From Cognatiluteimonas telluris (GTDB lineage: Bacteria; Pseudomonadota; Gammaproteobacteria; Xanthomonadales; Xanthomonadaceae), in NCBI RefSeq assembly GCF_011320095.1, contig NZ_JAANOY010000002.1, positions 1 through 64,000 of the forward strand: DNA of 64,000 nt, read 5' to 3'. The notes under the pieces were generated by a model. The model searched no databases. It saw nothing but the letters and a program-made list of their open reading frames with translations, and was not told the origin of the DNA. The first letter of the stretch is position 1. Each line of letters opens with the position of its first letter. A program made the translations under genes and the position numbers. Below, piece by piece: positions 56,547 to 64,000 of this stretch.

Positions 56547-57358
56547 TGCGCACCATCGCCCATCTGTCGGACCTGCACTTCGGGCGTGTCGACCCGGTGC
56601 TGCTCGATCCGCTGGTCGCGGCGGTGACGGCGGCGGCGCCGGACGTGGTGGCGATTTCGGGCGATCTCACCCAGCGCGCCAAGGCCTGGCAGTTCGAACA
56701 GGCGGACGCCTTCCTGCAGCGCCTGCCGCAGCCGTGCATCGTCGTGCCGGGAAACCACGACGTGCCGCTGTACGACGTGCTGCGCCGGTTCGCCGCGCCA
56801 TTGCGCCGTTATCGACGGATCATCACCCCGGACCTGGCGCCGTTCCACCGCGACGACGCGATCGCCGTGCTCGGCCTGAACACGGCGCGCTCGCTCACCT
56901 TCAAGGGCGGCCGACTCAACGAAGAACAACTGGCGCTGGCCCGGGAACGCTTGGCGCCGCTGGACGAGGACATCGTGCGCGTGGTCGTCACCCACCATCC
57001 GTTCGACCTGCCGGCGCATGGCGACGAAGACGACATCGTCGGCCGGGCGCACATGGCGATGCGCACGTTCGCCCATTGCGGAATCGACCTGTTCCTCTCC
57101 GGCCACCTGCATGTGTCTCACGCGGCCGGTACGGCCGGTCGTTACGCGATTCCGGGGTTTGCCGCGCTCGTGGTGCAGGCAGGGACGGCGACTTCGACCC
57201 GCGGCCGTGGCGAGGCGAACTCGTTCAACGTGATCCGCACCGCGTCCGCGCGGATCGAGGTGGAAACGCATTCCTGGCAGCCTGGGCTCGGCGCGTTCGC
57301 GGCCTCCAGCCGCAGCGTGTTCACGCGCAACGACGGGATCTGGGCGCCCGCGCCGTAA
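56546..57358 (+). CDS. Calcineurin-like metallophosphoesterase
   Basis: 270 residues. DLHFG (Asp, His), ISGDLTQRAKAWQF, VVPGNHDVPLYD, THHPFDLP and SGHLHVSH are the five metal-binding motifs in order. Resembles the 3',5'-cyclic nucleotide/lipid phosphohydrolase branch (CpdA/UDP-diacylglucosamine-like). Substrate unknown; operon position after a lipid kinase hints at lipid phosphates. Convergent with the L,D-transpeptidase-like gene. Confidence 0.85.
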   Translation: MRTIAHLSDLHFGRVDPVLLDPLVAAVTAAAPDVVAISGDLTQRAKAWQFEQADAFLQRLPQPCIVVPGNHDVPLYDVLRRFAAPLRRYRRIITPDLAPFHRDDAIAVLGLNTARSLTFKGGRLNEEQLALARERLAPLDEDIVRVVVTHHPFDLPAHGDEDDIVGRAHMAMRTFAHCGIDLFLSGHLHVSHAAGTAGRYAIPGFAALVVQAGTATSTRGRGEANSFNVIRTASARIEVETHSWQPGLGAFAASSRSVFTRNDGIWAPAP

Positions 57359-57367
57359 GCGTCGGCA

Positions 57368-58159
57368 TCAGGTCGACGGATCGATCCGCGGCAACCGCCA
57401 GGCCGCGCGCAGGCGCCGGTACTCGGCCATCGGCAGCAGCACGAAGACAGGAATTCGCTCCGGGCGCAGCCACCCCAGCAGTGCCTCCATCGTCGACGGC
57501 GCCATGGCGGTACATCCGGTGGTGGGATCGGCCGGTGATTTCCACAGGTGCGCGAAGATGCAACTGCCCCCCATGGCCTGTGCCTGCCGGTTGTGCCCGA
57601 TGACGAAGCCGAGCCGGTAACGCTGGTCGCCATCGGCATGCAGGTCGCGGCGCATCGGTTCGGTCGCCTGCGCGACCGCGGCCTGGCCGACCAGATCAGC
57701 GTCGACGATGCGGTTGTAGTAGGGCGAACCGCTGACGTCGACGCAGTAATCCGATGCGCGCATGGGCGCGTAGTGCAACGCCGTGGCCGCGGCGGGTGCA
57801 TAGCCGAAGGCTTCGCCGATCGGGAACACCCCCGCCGGGCTGCGGCCATCGCCTTCGCGTTTCTTCGGGCCGGGGTGGCCGTCCGAATGCAGGCCCAGGC
57901 CCCAGGCGGCGCCGTTGCGGCCGATCATCACCGGTTGCGCGTCGCCGACCTGGCGCCAGTCGCCGGCGCTGCGTTCGTAGCGGCGCTGGATGCCGTGGTC
58001 GGCATCCCAGTCGGCGGTCGTCACCAGCACCAGTTGCATCGCCTGCTGCCAGCGGATGGCTTCGGTGGCGGCTGGCGGCCGATGGACGCAGCCCGCCAGC
58101 AGTGCGGTCAGGACGAGCGGCGCAATAAAACGCCGCCATGGCATGGCTGGGGAATTCAT
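57368..58159 (-). CDS. L,D-transpeptidase (YkuD)-like lipoprotein
   Basis: 263 residues. The signal ends LTALLAGC (lipobox, Cys24). The YkuD-type domain, about 40-235, ends in FVIGHNRQAQ, GGSCIFAHLWKSPADPTTGC with His204 and the catalytic Cys216. Likely cleaves or exchanges meso-DAP linkages in peptidoglycan, or acts as an L,D-carboxypeptidase. The start overlaps the stop of the NlpC/P60 gene (ATGA), the last gene of a three-gene coupled operon. Confidence 0.8.
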   Translation of the reverse strand: MNSPAMPWRRFIAPLVLTALLAGCVHRPPAATEAIRWQQAMQLVLVTTADWDADHGIQRRYERSAGDWRQVGDAQPVMIGRNGAAWGLGLHSDGHPGPKKREGDGRSPAGVFPIGEAFGYAPAAATALHYAPMRASDYCVDVSGSPYYNRIVDADLVGQAAVAQATEPMRRDLHADGDQRYRLGFVIGHNRQAQAMGGSCIFAHLWKSPADPTTGCTAMAPSTMEALLGWLRPERIPVFVLLPMAEYRRLRAAWRLPRIDPST

Positions 58160-59607
58160 GGTGCGGCCCGGATGCGGACGATGTCGGTGACGCGATCGAC
58201 GAAGCGGGTGCCGTCGTCGAAGCGCAGTGGCGTCAACGGTGTCACCGAGACCGCATTGAGATGCAGTGGCCGCAGGGCGCCGTTCGCGTCGCGCACGTTA
58301 CCGCGATGGATGTCGTGGATCACGTAGGGCTCCTGGCCGATGCGGCCGATTACCAGCATCACGTGCCCGGGCAGGTACACCAGGTCGCCGACGCGCAGGC
58401 TGCGCAGCGCCGCCTGCCGTTCCGCGGCGGTGGCCGGATGCAGGCGAGCCAGCGCCGGGCTGCGCGCCTGGTCGCCGGTGTTCCGCGGCAACTGCACCCC
58501 CATGCTGCGATAGACCTCGGACACGAAGCCGCTGCAGTCGCGGCTGCCGTAATCGTGTCCCCAGCCGTAACGCTCGCCGAGGAACCGGAACGCCTGGCGC
58601 AGCACGTTGCGTCGGGTCAGCGGCAGCGGCGTCGCGGACGTGCTGGCGATTTTCGGGATCAGTGCCGCTGCGAATCGAAGGCTGCCGTCGTCGGCCCGCA
58701 CCGGCAACAGCACCGGCCACGCGGTGTAGGCGTTCTGGCCGTTGACGACATCGGCCGCGCCGGTGGCCAATGGAAGGCGTACGCCCATGTCGACGTCGAT
58801 TTCGGACACGGACGGCGCTTCCGGGGTGAACACCGTGCGCACGCGGGCACCGGTGATCCAGCGCGCGGGCGCGCGATCGACGTAATCGAAGACCTGTTGC
58901 CGGCTGCCTTCGGCGATGGCCTCGCGCGCCACCCACGCCGCGTAGCGGAGACTGACGATGAACAACCACTGCCGGTCGCGGCTCTGGTGGATGATCGCCA
59001 CCGGCGTGCCGGGAAACAGCGCGCTCTCCTGGAAGCGATCGATGTCGGTGTCGCCCGGCGTGGAGAACATCCGCGCGGCCGAAGGAAAACCACGCAACGC
59101 CGCGCGACGCACCACCAGCCCATAGCGGATGGGCTGGACTTCGGGGATCGTGTCCAGCGCGCGATTGGCAACGATGGCGTCGAGCATGGACGGTGCGACC
59201 GGCGCACCGCTGGCATCGAACATCGGCACGACGGGCGGCGTGGACAGCGTCGTGATCCATTCCGCGACCTGAGCGCGCGGCAACTGCGCGGGTAGCGTGC
59301 GCAGGTCATGCATGGTCGGATCCAGGCGCGTCAGGCGGGCGTTCTGGCGGGCGATGGCGGCTCGGTCGAGCAGTGCCGCATCCGGGTGGTGCAGGCGCGC
59401 GATCCAGTAAGCCGGCGTGAGGTATGCCTCGCGGATCCCAGGCACAAGCGCCGTCGCCTGCGTGCCCGTTGCCATTGCGTTGGATGCGATGCACAGCACG
59501 CCCAGCAGCACTATGTTCGCGCCCCTGGCTGCGCGTCGCGGGAACCGCGTCCGCCGTGGATGTTCCGCCGACCTCATCGCCACCACCTGGATTTGCTGCG
59601 CCCTCAT
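58156..59607 (-). CDS. SH3 / NlpC-P60 cysteine peptidase, cell-wall
   Basis: 483 residues from the ATG at 59605-59607. Signal/anchor about 30-47 (ANIVLLGVLCIASNAMA). An N-terminal region (50-160, including TRLDPTMHDLRTLP) and SH3-like beta segments (about 160-330) precede the NlpC/P60 domain (about 333-483): YGSRDCSGFVSEVYRSMG with catalytic Cys358, His415 (PGHVMLVIG) and a third polar residue near H431. Cleaves stem-peptide bonds (gamma-D-Glu-DAP) in murein fragments, as in YkfC-type enzymes. Start and stop overlap its neighbours by 4 nt each. Confidence 0.84.
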   Translation of the reverse strand: MRAQQIQVVAMRSAEHPRRTRFPRRAARGANIVLLGVLCIASNAMATGTQATALVPGIREAYLTPAYWIARLHHPDAALLDRAAIARQNARLTRLDPTMHDLRTLPAQLPRAQVAEWITTLSTPPVVPMFDASGAPVAPSMLDAIVANRALDTIPEVQPIRYGLVVRRAALRGFPSAARMFSTPGDTDIDRFQESALFPGTPVAIIHQSRDRQWLFIVSLRYAAWVAREAIAEGSRQQVFDYVDRAPARWITGARVRTVFTPEAPSVSEIDVDMGVRLPLATGAADVVNGQNAYTAWPVLLPVRADDGSLRFAAALIPKIASTSATPLPLTRRNVLRQAFRFLGERYGWGHDYGSRDCSGFVSEVYRSMGVQLPRNTGDQARSPALARLHPATAAERQAALRSLRVGDLVYLPGHVMLVIGRIGQEPYVIHDIHRGNVRDANGALRPLHLNAVSVTPLTPLRFDDGTRFVDRVTDIVRIRAAP

Positions 59608-60755
59608 CCCGCCATCCCCGACAGCACCGATGCCATCACCAGGCCGAATCCGGTGCCAAGAATGTACCCAAGCAATGCCAGCAGCACCCCCACCGGCACC
59701 AGGACCGGTGCGTAACTGGCGGCAAGCACCGGCGTCGCCGCGACGCCGCCGATGTGGGCAAGCGATGAGATGCCGCACAGGTAGAGGTCGAAGTGGAACA
59801 GCCGCGCGGCCAATGCCAGCAGCAGCGCATGGATGGCGATGATGCTCAATCCGCAGGCCAGGTAGATAGGCGCGGCCGCGATGCCTTCGAAATTGCTTTG
59901 CGATGCAAGCACCGCCACGACCGCCACCAGCAGCGCGCTGGAGACCGCGCCGGCGCCGGCGAACCGCGCCAGTGGCGTGTGCGCGGCGACCAGCCCGGCG
60001 GCCGTCGCGAGCAGGATCCGCCAGGTGGTCGCGGTCAGCATCGGCGATGTCGGCAGGCGCGCGGCGATCCCGGTGCTTGCGGTGGCCACCAGCAACGCAA
60101 GCCCCAGCCACACCAGGACCCGATCGGGCGAGGTTGGTGCGCCGGGCGCAGATGCCGCGAAGGGGAGTTCGGCACTGGAGCGCGCACGCGTCCAGCGGTT
60201 GAATGCAGGCGCCAGTCGCGCCACCGAGAACAGCACGGCGACCCACAGCGAGTAACACACCGCATCGGTGAGCAGCGACAGCGCGAGCAGCGAGTCGGGC
60301 ATCCCGATCGCCTGCTTGACCGCGATCATGTTGGCGGTGCCGCCGACCCAGCTGCCGCTCAATGCGGCCAGCGGTTGCCAGCCGCCAGCACGCGGCAACA
60401 GGCCACGGAACGCCAGGAAGGTGGCGATGAAGGCGATGAACAGGCTGGCGCTGGTGCATGCGAACACCGCCAGCACGCGCGGCCCCAGCGCGAAGATCGC
60501 GCGCAGGTCGCAGTTGACCATCAGCAGGAACAGCAGGGCCGGGACGAGGGTGTCGACCAGCAGCTTCTGGGCGGAGCGGATGTCGCCATTGACCGTCCAC
60601 AACCCGCAGACCGCGAGCGTGGTGACCAGCAGGTAGGTCAGCACGATCGGCGGCATGATCGTGAACAGCCGCCAGCCAAGTGCGCGTTCCAGCGTCGGGA
60701 AGATGCCCGCGCACAGCAGCATCACCGCGAGATAGGGCCAGACCGACTGGATCAA
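59604..60755 (-). CDS. DUF819 multi-pass membrane transporter-like protein
   Basis: 383 residues, about ten hydrophobic helices (first MIQSVWPYLAVMLLCAGIF). GSWVGGTANMIAVKQAIGMP and GISSLAHIGGVAATPVLAAS are the glycine-rich inverted-repeat motifs of DUF819 (YjcL-like). No charged ATPase partner, so a secondary transporter is likely. Substrate unproven; first gene of an operon with two peptidoglycan-peptide enzymes, suggesting murein peptides. Followed by an ATGA overlap. The 211 bp between this gene and tRNA-Ser hold nothing I recognise. Confidence 0.8.
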   Translation of the reverse strand: MIQSVWPYLAVMLLCAGIFPTLERALGWRLFTIMPPIVLTYLLVTTLAVCGLWTVNGDIRSAQKLLVDTLVPALLFLLMVNCDLRAIFALGPRVLAVFACTSASLFIAFIATFLAFRGLLPRAGGWQPLAALSGSWVGGTANMIAVKQAIGMPDSLLALSLLTDAVCYSLWVAVLFSVARLAPAFNRWTRARSSAELPFAASAPGAPTSPDRVLVWLGLALLVATASTGIAARLPTSPMLTATTWRILLATAAGLVAAHTPLARFAGAGAVSSALLVAVVAVLASQSNFEGIAAAPIYLACGLSIIAIHALLLALAARLFHFDLYLCGISSLAHIGGVAATPVLAASYAPVLVPVGVLLALLGYILGTGFGLVMASVLSGMAG

Positions 60756-60966
60756 CGCATTCCCCGGGCGTCGCCTGTCGCGACGGCTGGGTGGAGATTA
60801 CAGGCAGGGAACGCGGCGGCAAGTTCGCGAACCGTGCTGGCTGCCATCGCGTCGAAATTCGCGTGCGGCGGCACCGCTTGGGGCGGCGCGGCAGGTGCAC
60901 CTGCAGTCGCACCGCCCCGTGCGGTGCGCACCCGGGCCGGCGCACGTTCGCACGCGGGCGCATTCA

Positions 60967-61056
60967 TGGCGGAGAGAGTGGGATTCGAACCCACGGTGGT
61001 ATCGCTACCACGGCGGTTTTCAAGACCGCTGCCTTAAACCACTCGGCCATCTCTCC
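60967..61056 (-). tRNA. tRNA-Ser(TGA)
   Basis: 90 nt with CCA and a long variable arm on the minus strand. Acceptor GGAGAGA/TCTCTCC, discriminator G, anticodon loop CTTGAAA (anticodon TGA). Confidence 0.95.
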
Positions 61057-61158
61057 TGGAAACGCGCATTCTAGCGGAGCCCGCCGACCTCGACTTGCGG
61101 GCGGCCGGCAGCGCCACTAGGCTCGCGGCGGGGGGATCGAACAGGAGAGGTGACAAGG

Positions 61159-61806
61159 ATGACCATCCGCGTTTACGTGGTAGATGACCACGCGTTGGTA
61201 CGCGCAGGGATGCGCATGATCCTGTCGGGTGAAACCGACATCGAAGTGGTCGGCGAAGCCGACTGCGGTGAGGACGCATTGCCGCAGATCCGCAAGCTCG
61301 CGCCTGACGTGGTGCTGTGCGACCTGCACCTGCCGGGCGTCAGCGGCCTGGAACTGACCGAACGCATCCTCAAGGGCAACCACGGCACGCGCGTGATCGT
61401 GGTGTCGGTGCTGGAGGACGGACCGATGCCCAAGCGCCTGCTCGAGGTGGGCGCCTCGGGCTACGTGGGCAAGGGCGGCGATGCCAGCGAACTGCTGCGC
61501 GCCGTGCGCGACGTCGCCCGCGGCAAGCGCTACCTGGCCAGCAGCGTGGCGCAGAACCTGGCCCTGTATGGCGTCGATGGCGATGGCTCTCCGTTCGATT
61601 CCCTGTCGGCGCGCGAACTGGAGGTCGCGATGCTGCTCACCCAGGGACTGCGCCAGGAAGACATCGCCAAGCGCCTGAGCCTGAGCGCGAAGACCGTCAA
61701 CACGCACAAGACGCGGTTGTTCGAAAAGCTGGGCGTCCAGGACAACATCGCGTTGGCGAGGATGGCCGGGCAGTACGGACTCGCGAATCCCGCGACAGCG
61801 CTGTAG
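61159..61806 (+). CDS. GacA/UvrY-like NarL-family response regulator
   Basis: 215 residues from the ATG at 61159 with AGGAGAGG upstream. Receiver domain about 1-120 with VDDH (D9, D10), phosphoacceptor D55 in VVLCDLHLPGVSG, and Lys in SGYVGKGG. C-terminal LuxR HTH about 150-210 (LSARELEVAMLLTQGLRQED, SAKTVNTHKTRLFEKLGV). Sequence and length resemble GacA/UvrY (BarA partner), which drives small regulatory RNAs of the Csr/Rsm system. The sensor kinase is not local, and unlike E. coli the gene is not beside uvrC (30 kb away). Confidence 0.87.
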   Translation: MTIRVYVVDDHALVRAGMRMILSGETDIEVVGEADCGEDALPQIRKLAPDVVLCDLHLPGVSGLELTERILKGNHGTRVIVVSVLEDGPMPKRLLEVGASGYVGKGGDASELLRAVRDVARGKRYLASSVAQNLALYGVDGDGSPFDSLSARELEVAMLLTQGLRQEDIAKRLSLSAKTVNTHKTRLFEKLGVQDNIALARMAGQYGLANPATAL

Positions 61807-61912
61807 CGCGGCGGATGCCGCATCGCCGGTGCGGTGGGGCCTGAACCGCGGGAACCGTCGCCCGGGCAAGCCAAGCGCATCCGGGATGCGTGGGTGCGGC
61901 TTCGTCGGCAAA

Positions 61913-61940
61913 GGGCTCGCGGCTGAAGCCGCCGCTCCTA
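61913..61940 (-). repeat. GGAGCGGCTTCAGCCGCG-type repeat
   Basis: GGCTCGCGGCTGAAGCCGCC, then GCTCCTA. Same unit as at 12722-12800 and 23215. Confidence 0.65.
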
Positions 61941-61990
61941 CCGGGGCGGTCGTCCTGAGCGGGGGCCGCGGTCGCTGGCGCCTGATGTGC

Positions 61991-62015
61991 GAAGCCCCGG
62001 CGGTGCCGGGGCTTC
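61991..62015 (-). terminator. Hairpin terminator candidate after rne
   Basis: GAAGCCCCGGC, ACC loop, GCCGGGGCTTC: an 11-bp perfect stem, 9 bp after the rne stop on the minus strand. No U-tract, so intrinsic termination is uncertain. Confidence 0.5.
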
Positions 62016-62023
62016 AGGGTGGA

Positions 62024-64000
62024 TCAGGCGTTGTCTTCCCGTCTGTCGCTGGATTCGCCGTGCGGGACATCGTCCTGCTGGGCGACGGCGATGGCCGCGG
62101 CTTCCGCCGGGTCGGCTTCGAGCGCTGCCACAGGCGGTGCATCGAACAGGCCTGCCGTCCTTGGCAGGGATGCCATGCCGCCGTTTTCCGGTGTGCCGAC
62201 GGCCGCCGTCGGGGCAGGGGCCAATTCCGCGGGTTCGAGCGCGAAGGGCACAGGCGGGGGCGCTGCGCGCTCGGTGACAGACGCGTGCTCCCCGGCGCTG
62301 AACCGATCGTCGGTCTGCTGCCGCATCGGGTTGCCGATCGCCGTGTCGTTCGCCGGCCCAACCGGCGCATGGGACGCGTGCGCGGGTGGCATCGGCGCAG
62401 GCGTCACCGGAGCCGCCACGATCAACGGCGGCGCAGCTTCGGAACGCTCGATGGGCGCTGCGGCAGCCGGTGCCGTCGTCATCTCCCCTGGCGTGGATGC
62501 TGCAACAGGCAATGCGACGGGAGCCGGCGCCGCGGGAACCGGCCCCGTTGGAGCCGCCGCGGCGGAGGCCGGGAATGCGCCCGGAGCGGGCGCCGCCGAC
62601 GCAATCGCAGCGGGCACCGAAGCGACCGATGCCGCCGGCGTGGCTGTTTCCGGCGCGGACACCTCGGAAGCTCGCGCGGTTTCCATCCTCACCGGAGAGG
62701 CGCCCGCGACCGGCGCGGGTGACGGGCGCGATACCACGACCGAATCCTGGTTGCCTTCAGCCATCGCCGGCTTGTCGCTGTCGGCGACATCCTCGCGGGC
62801 ATCGCGGTCGGCGACCGGCGGTTGTGTTTCGCGTGCGGCAGCCTGGGTCATCGGCAGCGCGGTGCTGGCGGCGGGCGCCGCGTCCTCCTCCTCGAAGTCG
62901 AACTCCGGCTGCGAGCGCTGCGCGGCCGACACGTCCTCGGGCAGGAAATCATCCTGGTCCTGCGACGCGCCCTCGCCGGCGGTGCCACCTTCGGCGCCGC
63001 CACGACGGCGGCGACGCCCGCCACGACGGCCGCGGCGACGGCGTCCACCTTCGCCAGCGCTGCCTTGCGTGGATTCCGCGTCGCCGACGGGCGCATCGGC
63101 CGTGGCCTGGACGCTGGACGGCATGGTTTCCGGCAGGCTGGCCGAGGCGATTGAGATCGGCGTCTGCGGCTTGGCGGCTTCATCGGTCGAAGCCGGCTGG
63201 ATGACGGCGGCCTGGGCGGTGTCTGCGCGCGGCAGGCGCGGCGGACGGGGTGCCTGGGGCTGCCGGTTGTCCTCGGGCGAGGCCTTCGCCGTGGCCGGAG
63301 CCGGCTGCCGCTGCGAATCGGCCTGGCGCGAATCGGCCTGCTTCTGCTGCTTCTGCTGCTTCGGCTGCCCTTCGTTGCGCGGCTTGCCGTCCTGCTGGCG
63401 CGGCTGCGCGGCTTGCTGCTGGCGATTGCCGCGCGGCTCGTCACGGCGCGACTCGTCACGACGCGGTTCATTGCGCGCACCGGTCTTGCCGCGGCCGTCG
63501 CGGCGCTGGCCGCCACGATCGTTGCGTTCATTGCGACCGCGCGATTCCTGCGGGCGGGCGGGCGCGGCCGGGGCCGCGGTGGCCGCCTGGGTGCCGCGGA
63601 AGAACCGCAGGATCCGCTCGACCATGCCGACCGAATGCGTCGGCGCCGCCATTGCGGCCGGCATCGGCGCCGCGACGGGCGCTTCCTCCCGCGGCTCGCG
63701 GATCGGCGCCGGCTGCGCGGGCCTGACGTTGGTGACAGCGGGCGTCGCCGGCACGTTGAGGTTGGCCTTGGTCAGCGCGATCGTCGCCAGCTTGCGCGGC
63801 GTGCCGCGCTGGTAGCTCGGACGCGAGGACTCCTCGCCCAGCTCGTTCTCGCGCAGGCGGGTGACCTCGTAATGCGGGGTCTCGAGCTGGTCGTCGGCGA
63901 CGATCACGATCGGCGCGTCATGGCGCTGTTCGATTTCGCTCAGCGCGCGGCGCTTCTCGTTGAGCAGGTAATTGCCGATCTCCACCGGCACCTGCACCAG
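62024..64000 (-). CDS. rne: Ribonuclease E, C-terminal part (5' end beyond the window)
   Basis: About 658 residues are visible, ending at the stop 62024-62026; the start lies to the right of 64000. It opens with VQVPVEIGNYLLNEKR, the end of the RNase E/G catalytic/small domain. After that comes the disordered C-terminal half: a short amphipathic stretch MVERILRFFRG (near residue 128) that may bind the membrane, two Arg-rich RNA-binding regions (RNERNDRGGQRRDGRGK and RRRRGRRGGRRRRRGG), and long Ala/Pro/Glu-rich tracts. RNase E is the main mRNA-decay endonuclease and degradosome scaffold. The tail sequence is highly variable between species. Confidence 0.85.
   Translation of the reverse strand: MVQVPVEIGNYLLNEKRRALSEIEQRHDAPIVIVADDQLETPHYEVTRLRENELGEESSRPSYQRGTPRKLATIALTKANLNVPATPAVTNVRPAQPAPIREPREEAPVAAPMPAAMAAPTHSVGMVERILRFFRGTQAATAAPAAPARPQESRGRNERNDRGGQRRDGRGKTGARNEPRRDESRRDEPRGNRQQQAAQPRQQDGKPRNEGQPKQQKQQKQADSRQADSQRQPAPATAKASPEDNRQPQAPRPPRLPRADTAQAAVIQPASTDEAAKPQTPISIASASLPETMPSSVQATADAPVGDAESTQGSAGEGGRRRRGRRGGRRRRRGGAEGGTAGEGASQDQDDFLPEDVSAAQRSQPEFDFEEEDAAPAASTALPMTQAAARETQPPVADRDAREDVADSDKPAMAEGNQDSVVVSRPSPAPVAGASPVRMETARASEVSAPETATPAASVASVPAAIASAAPAPGAFPASAAAAPTGPVPAAPAPVALPVAASTPGEMTTAPAAAAPIERSEAAPPLIVAAPVTPAPMPPAHASHAPVGPANDTAIGNPMRQQTDDRFSAGEHASVTERAAPPPVPFALEPAELAPAPTAAVGTPENGGMASLPRTAGLFDAPPVAALEADPAEAAAIAVAQQDDVPHGESSDRREDNA

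Noticed and set aside
58156-60963. Very long frame joining NlpC/P60 with sequence upstream
   Set aside because: The upstream part is a shadow of the DUF819 gene; the ATG at 59607 with a 4-nt overlap is the natural start.

Overview
The window reads as chromosomal DNA of a high-GC gammaproteobacterium of the Xanthomonadales (Lysobacter, Luteimonas or Xanthomonas-like). This rests on the protein sequences, on the block comEC-exbB-exbD-msbA-lpxK-kdsB followed by uvrC-pgsA-tRNA(Gly)-tRNA(Cys)-tRNA(Leu), on the minor-pilin block fimT-pilV-pilW-pilX-pilY1-pilE, on a fused E1 alpha/beta 2-oxo-acid dehydrogenase, and on short dispersed repeats (GTCATTCCCGCGAAAGCGGG and GGAGCGGCTTCAGCCGCG types). Genus assignment is inference. 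No phage, transposase, CRISPR array or plasmid function is visible; the region is mostly core chromosome.

0-13 kb: a run of mostly single-gene units. In order: a partial secreted protein, a phospholipase D/cardiolipin synthase-like protein, a DUF456 membrane protein, a secreted M35 metallopeptidase, a glycine-zipper lipoprotein, a membrane-anchored cytochrome c', tcdA, a TatD nuclease with a small membrane protein, a second glycine-zipper protein, an acyl-CoA (glutaryl-CoA-like) dehydrogenase, a GNAT acetyltransferase coupled to a GST, and the fused E1.

13-19 kb: a succinate dehydrogenase locus. The structural genes sdhC-D-A-B sit with an SDHAF4/DUF1674 assembly factor upstream and sdhE plus a YgfX-like protein downstream. 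The folate-binding Fe-S factor ygfZ is divergent and 39 bp away, and a MAPEG protein lies inside the cluster.

19-32.7 kb: envelope biogenesis and DNA uptake or repair. A single LolC-type permease with LolD is followed by ComEC, then ExbB/ExbD, MsbA, LpxK and KdsB for lipid A/Kdo supply. Next come a thioredoxin-like/NHL protein, UvrC, PgsA and three tRNAs. The pgsA stop codon lies inside tRNA-Gly.

33-45 kb: a large secreted VIT/VWA/TPR/DUF2135 protein with a TonB-box-like stretch, a single-domain GYF_2 mini-protein, an orphan TviB-type UDP-sugar dehydrogenase, an ArsC-family reductase, the type IV pilus minor-pilin operon with PilY1, and tRNA-Val.

45-54 kb: an Mrr-like membrane protein, a PHA-granule-region protein, an FHA membrane protein, serC-hisC-aroA, a small membrane protein, a TonB-family protein and serS.

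54-64 kb: azoR and its divergent LysR regulator, with the LysR gene overlapping a lipid kinase and a metallophosphoesterase gene. A translationally coupled DUF819 transporter / NlpC-P60 / L,D-transpeptidase-like operon follows, then tRNA-Ser, a GacA/UvrY-like regulator and the 3' part of rne (RNase E), which runs off the window.

The most distinctive leads are the DUF819/NlpC-P60/YkuD-like operon (a possible murein-peptide processing and import module), the VIT/DUF2135 protein with a TonB-receptor-like motif, the concentration of SDH maturation factors around sdhCDAB, and an Mrr-fold protein whose catalytic motif looks altered.
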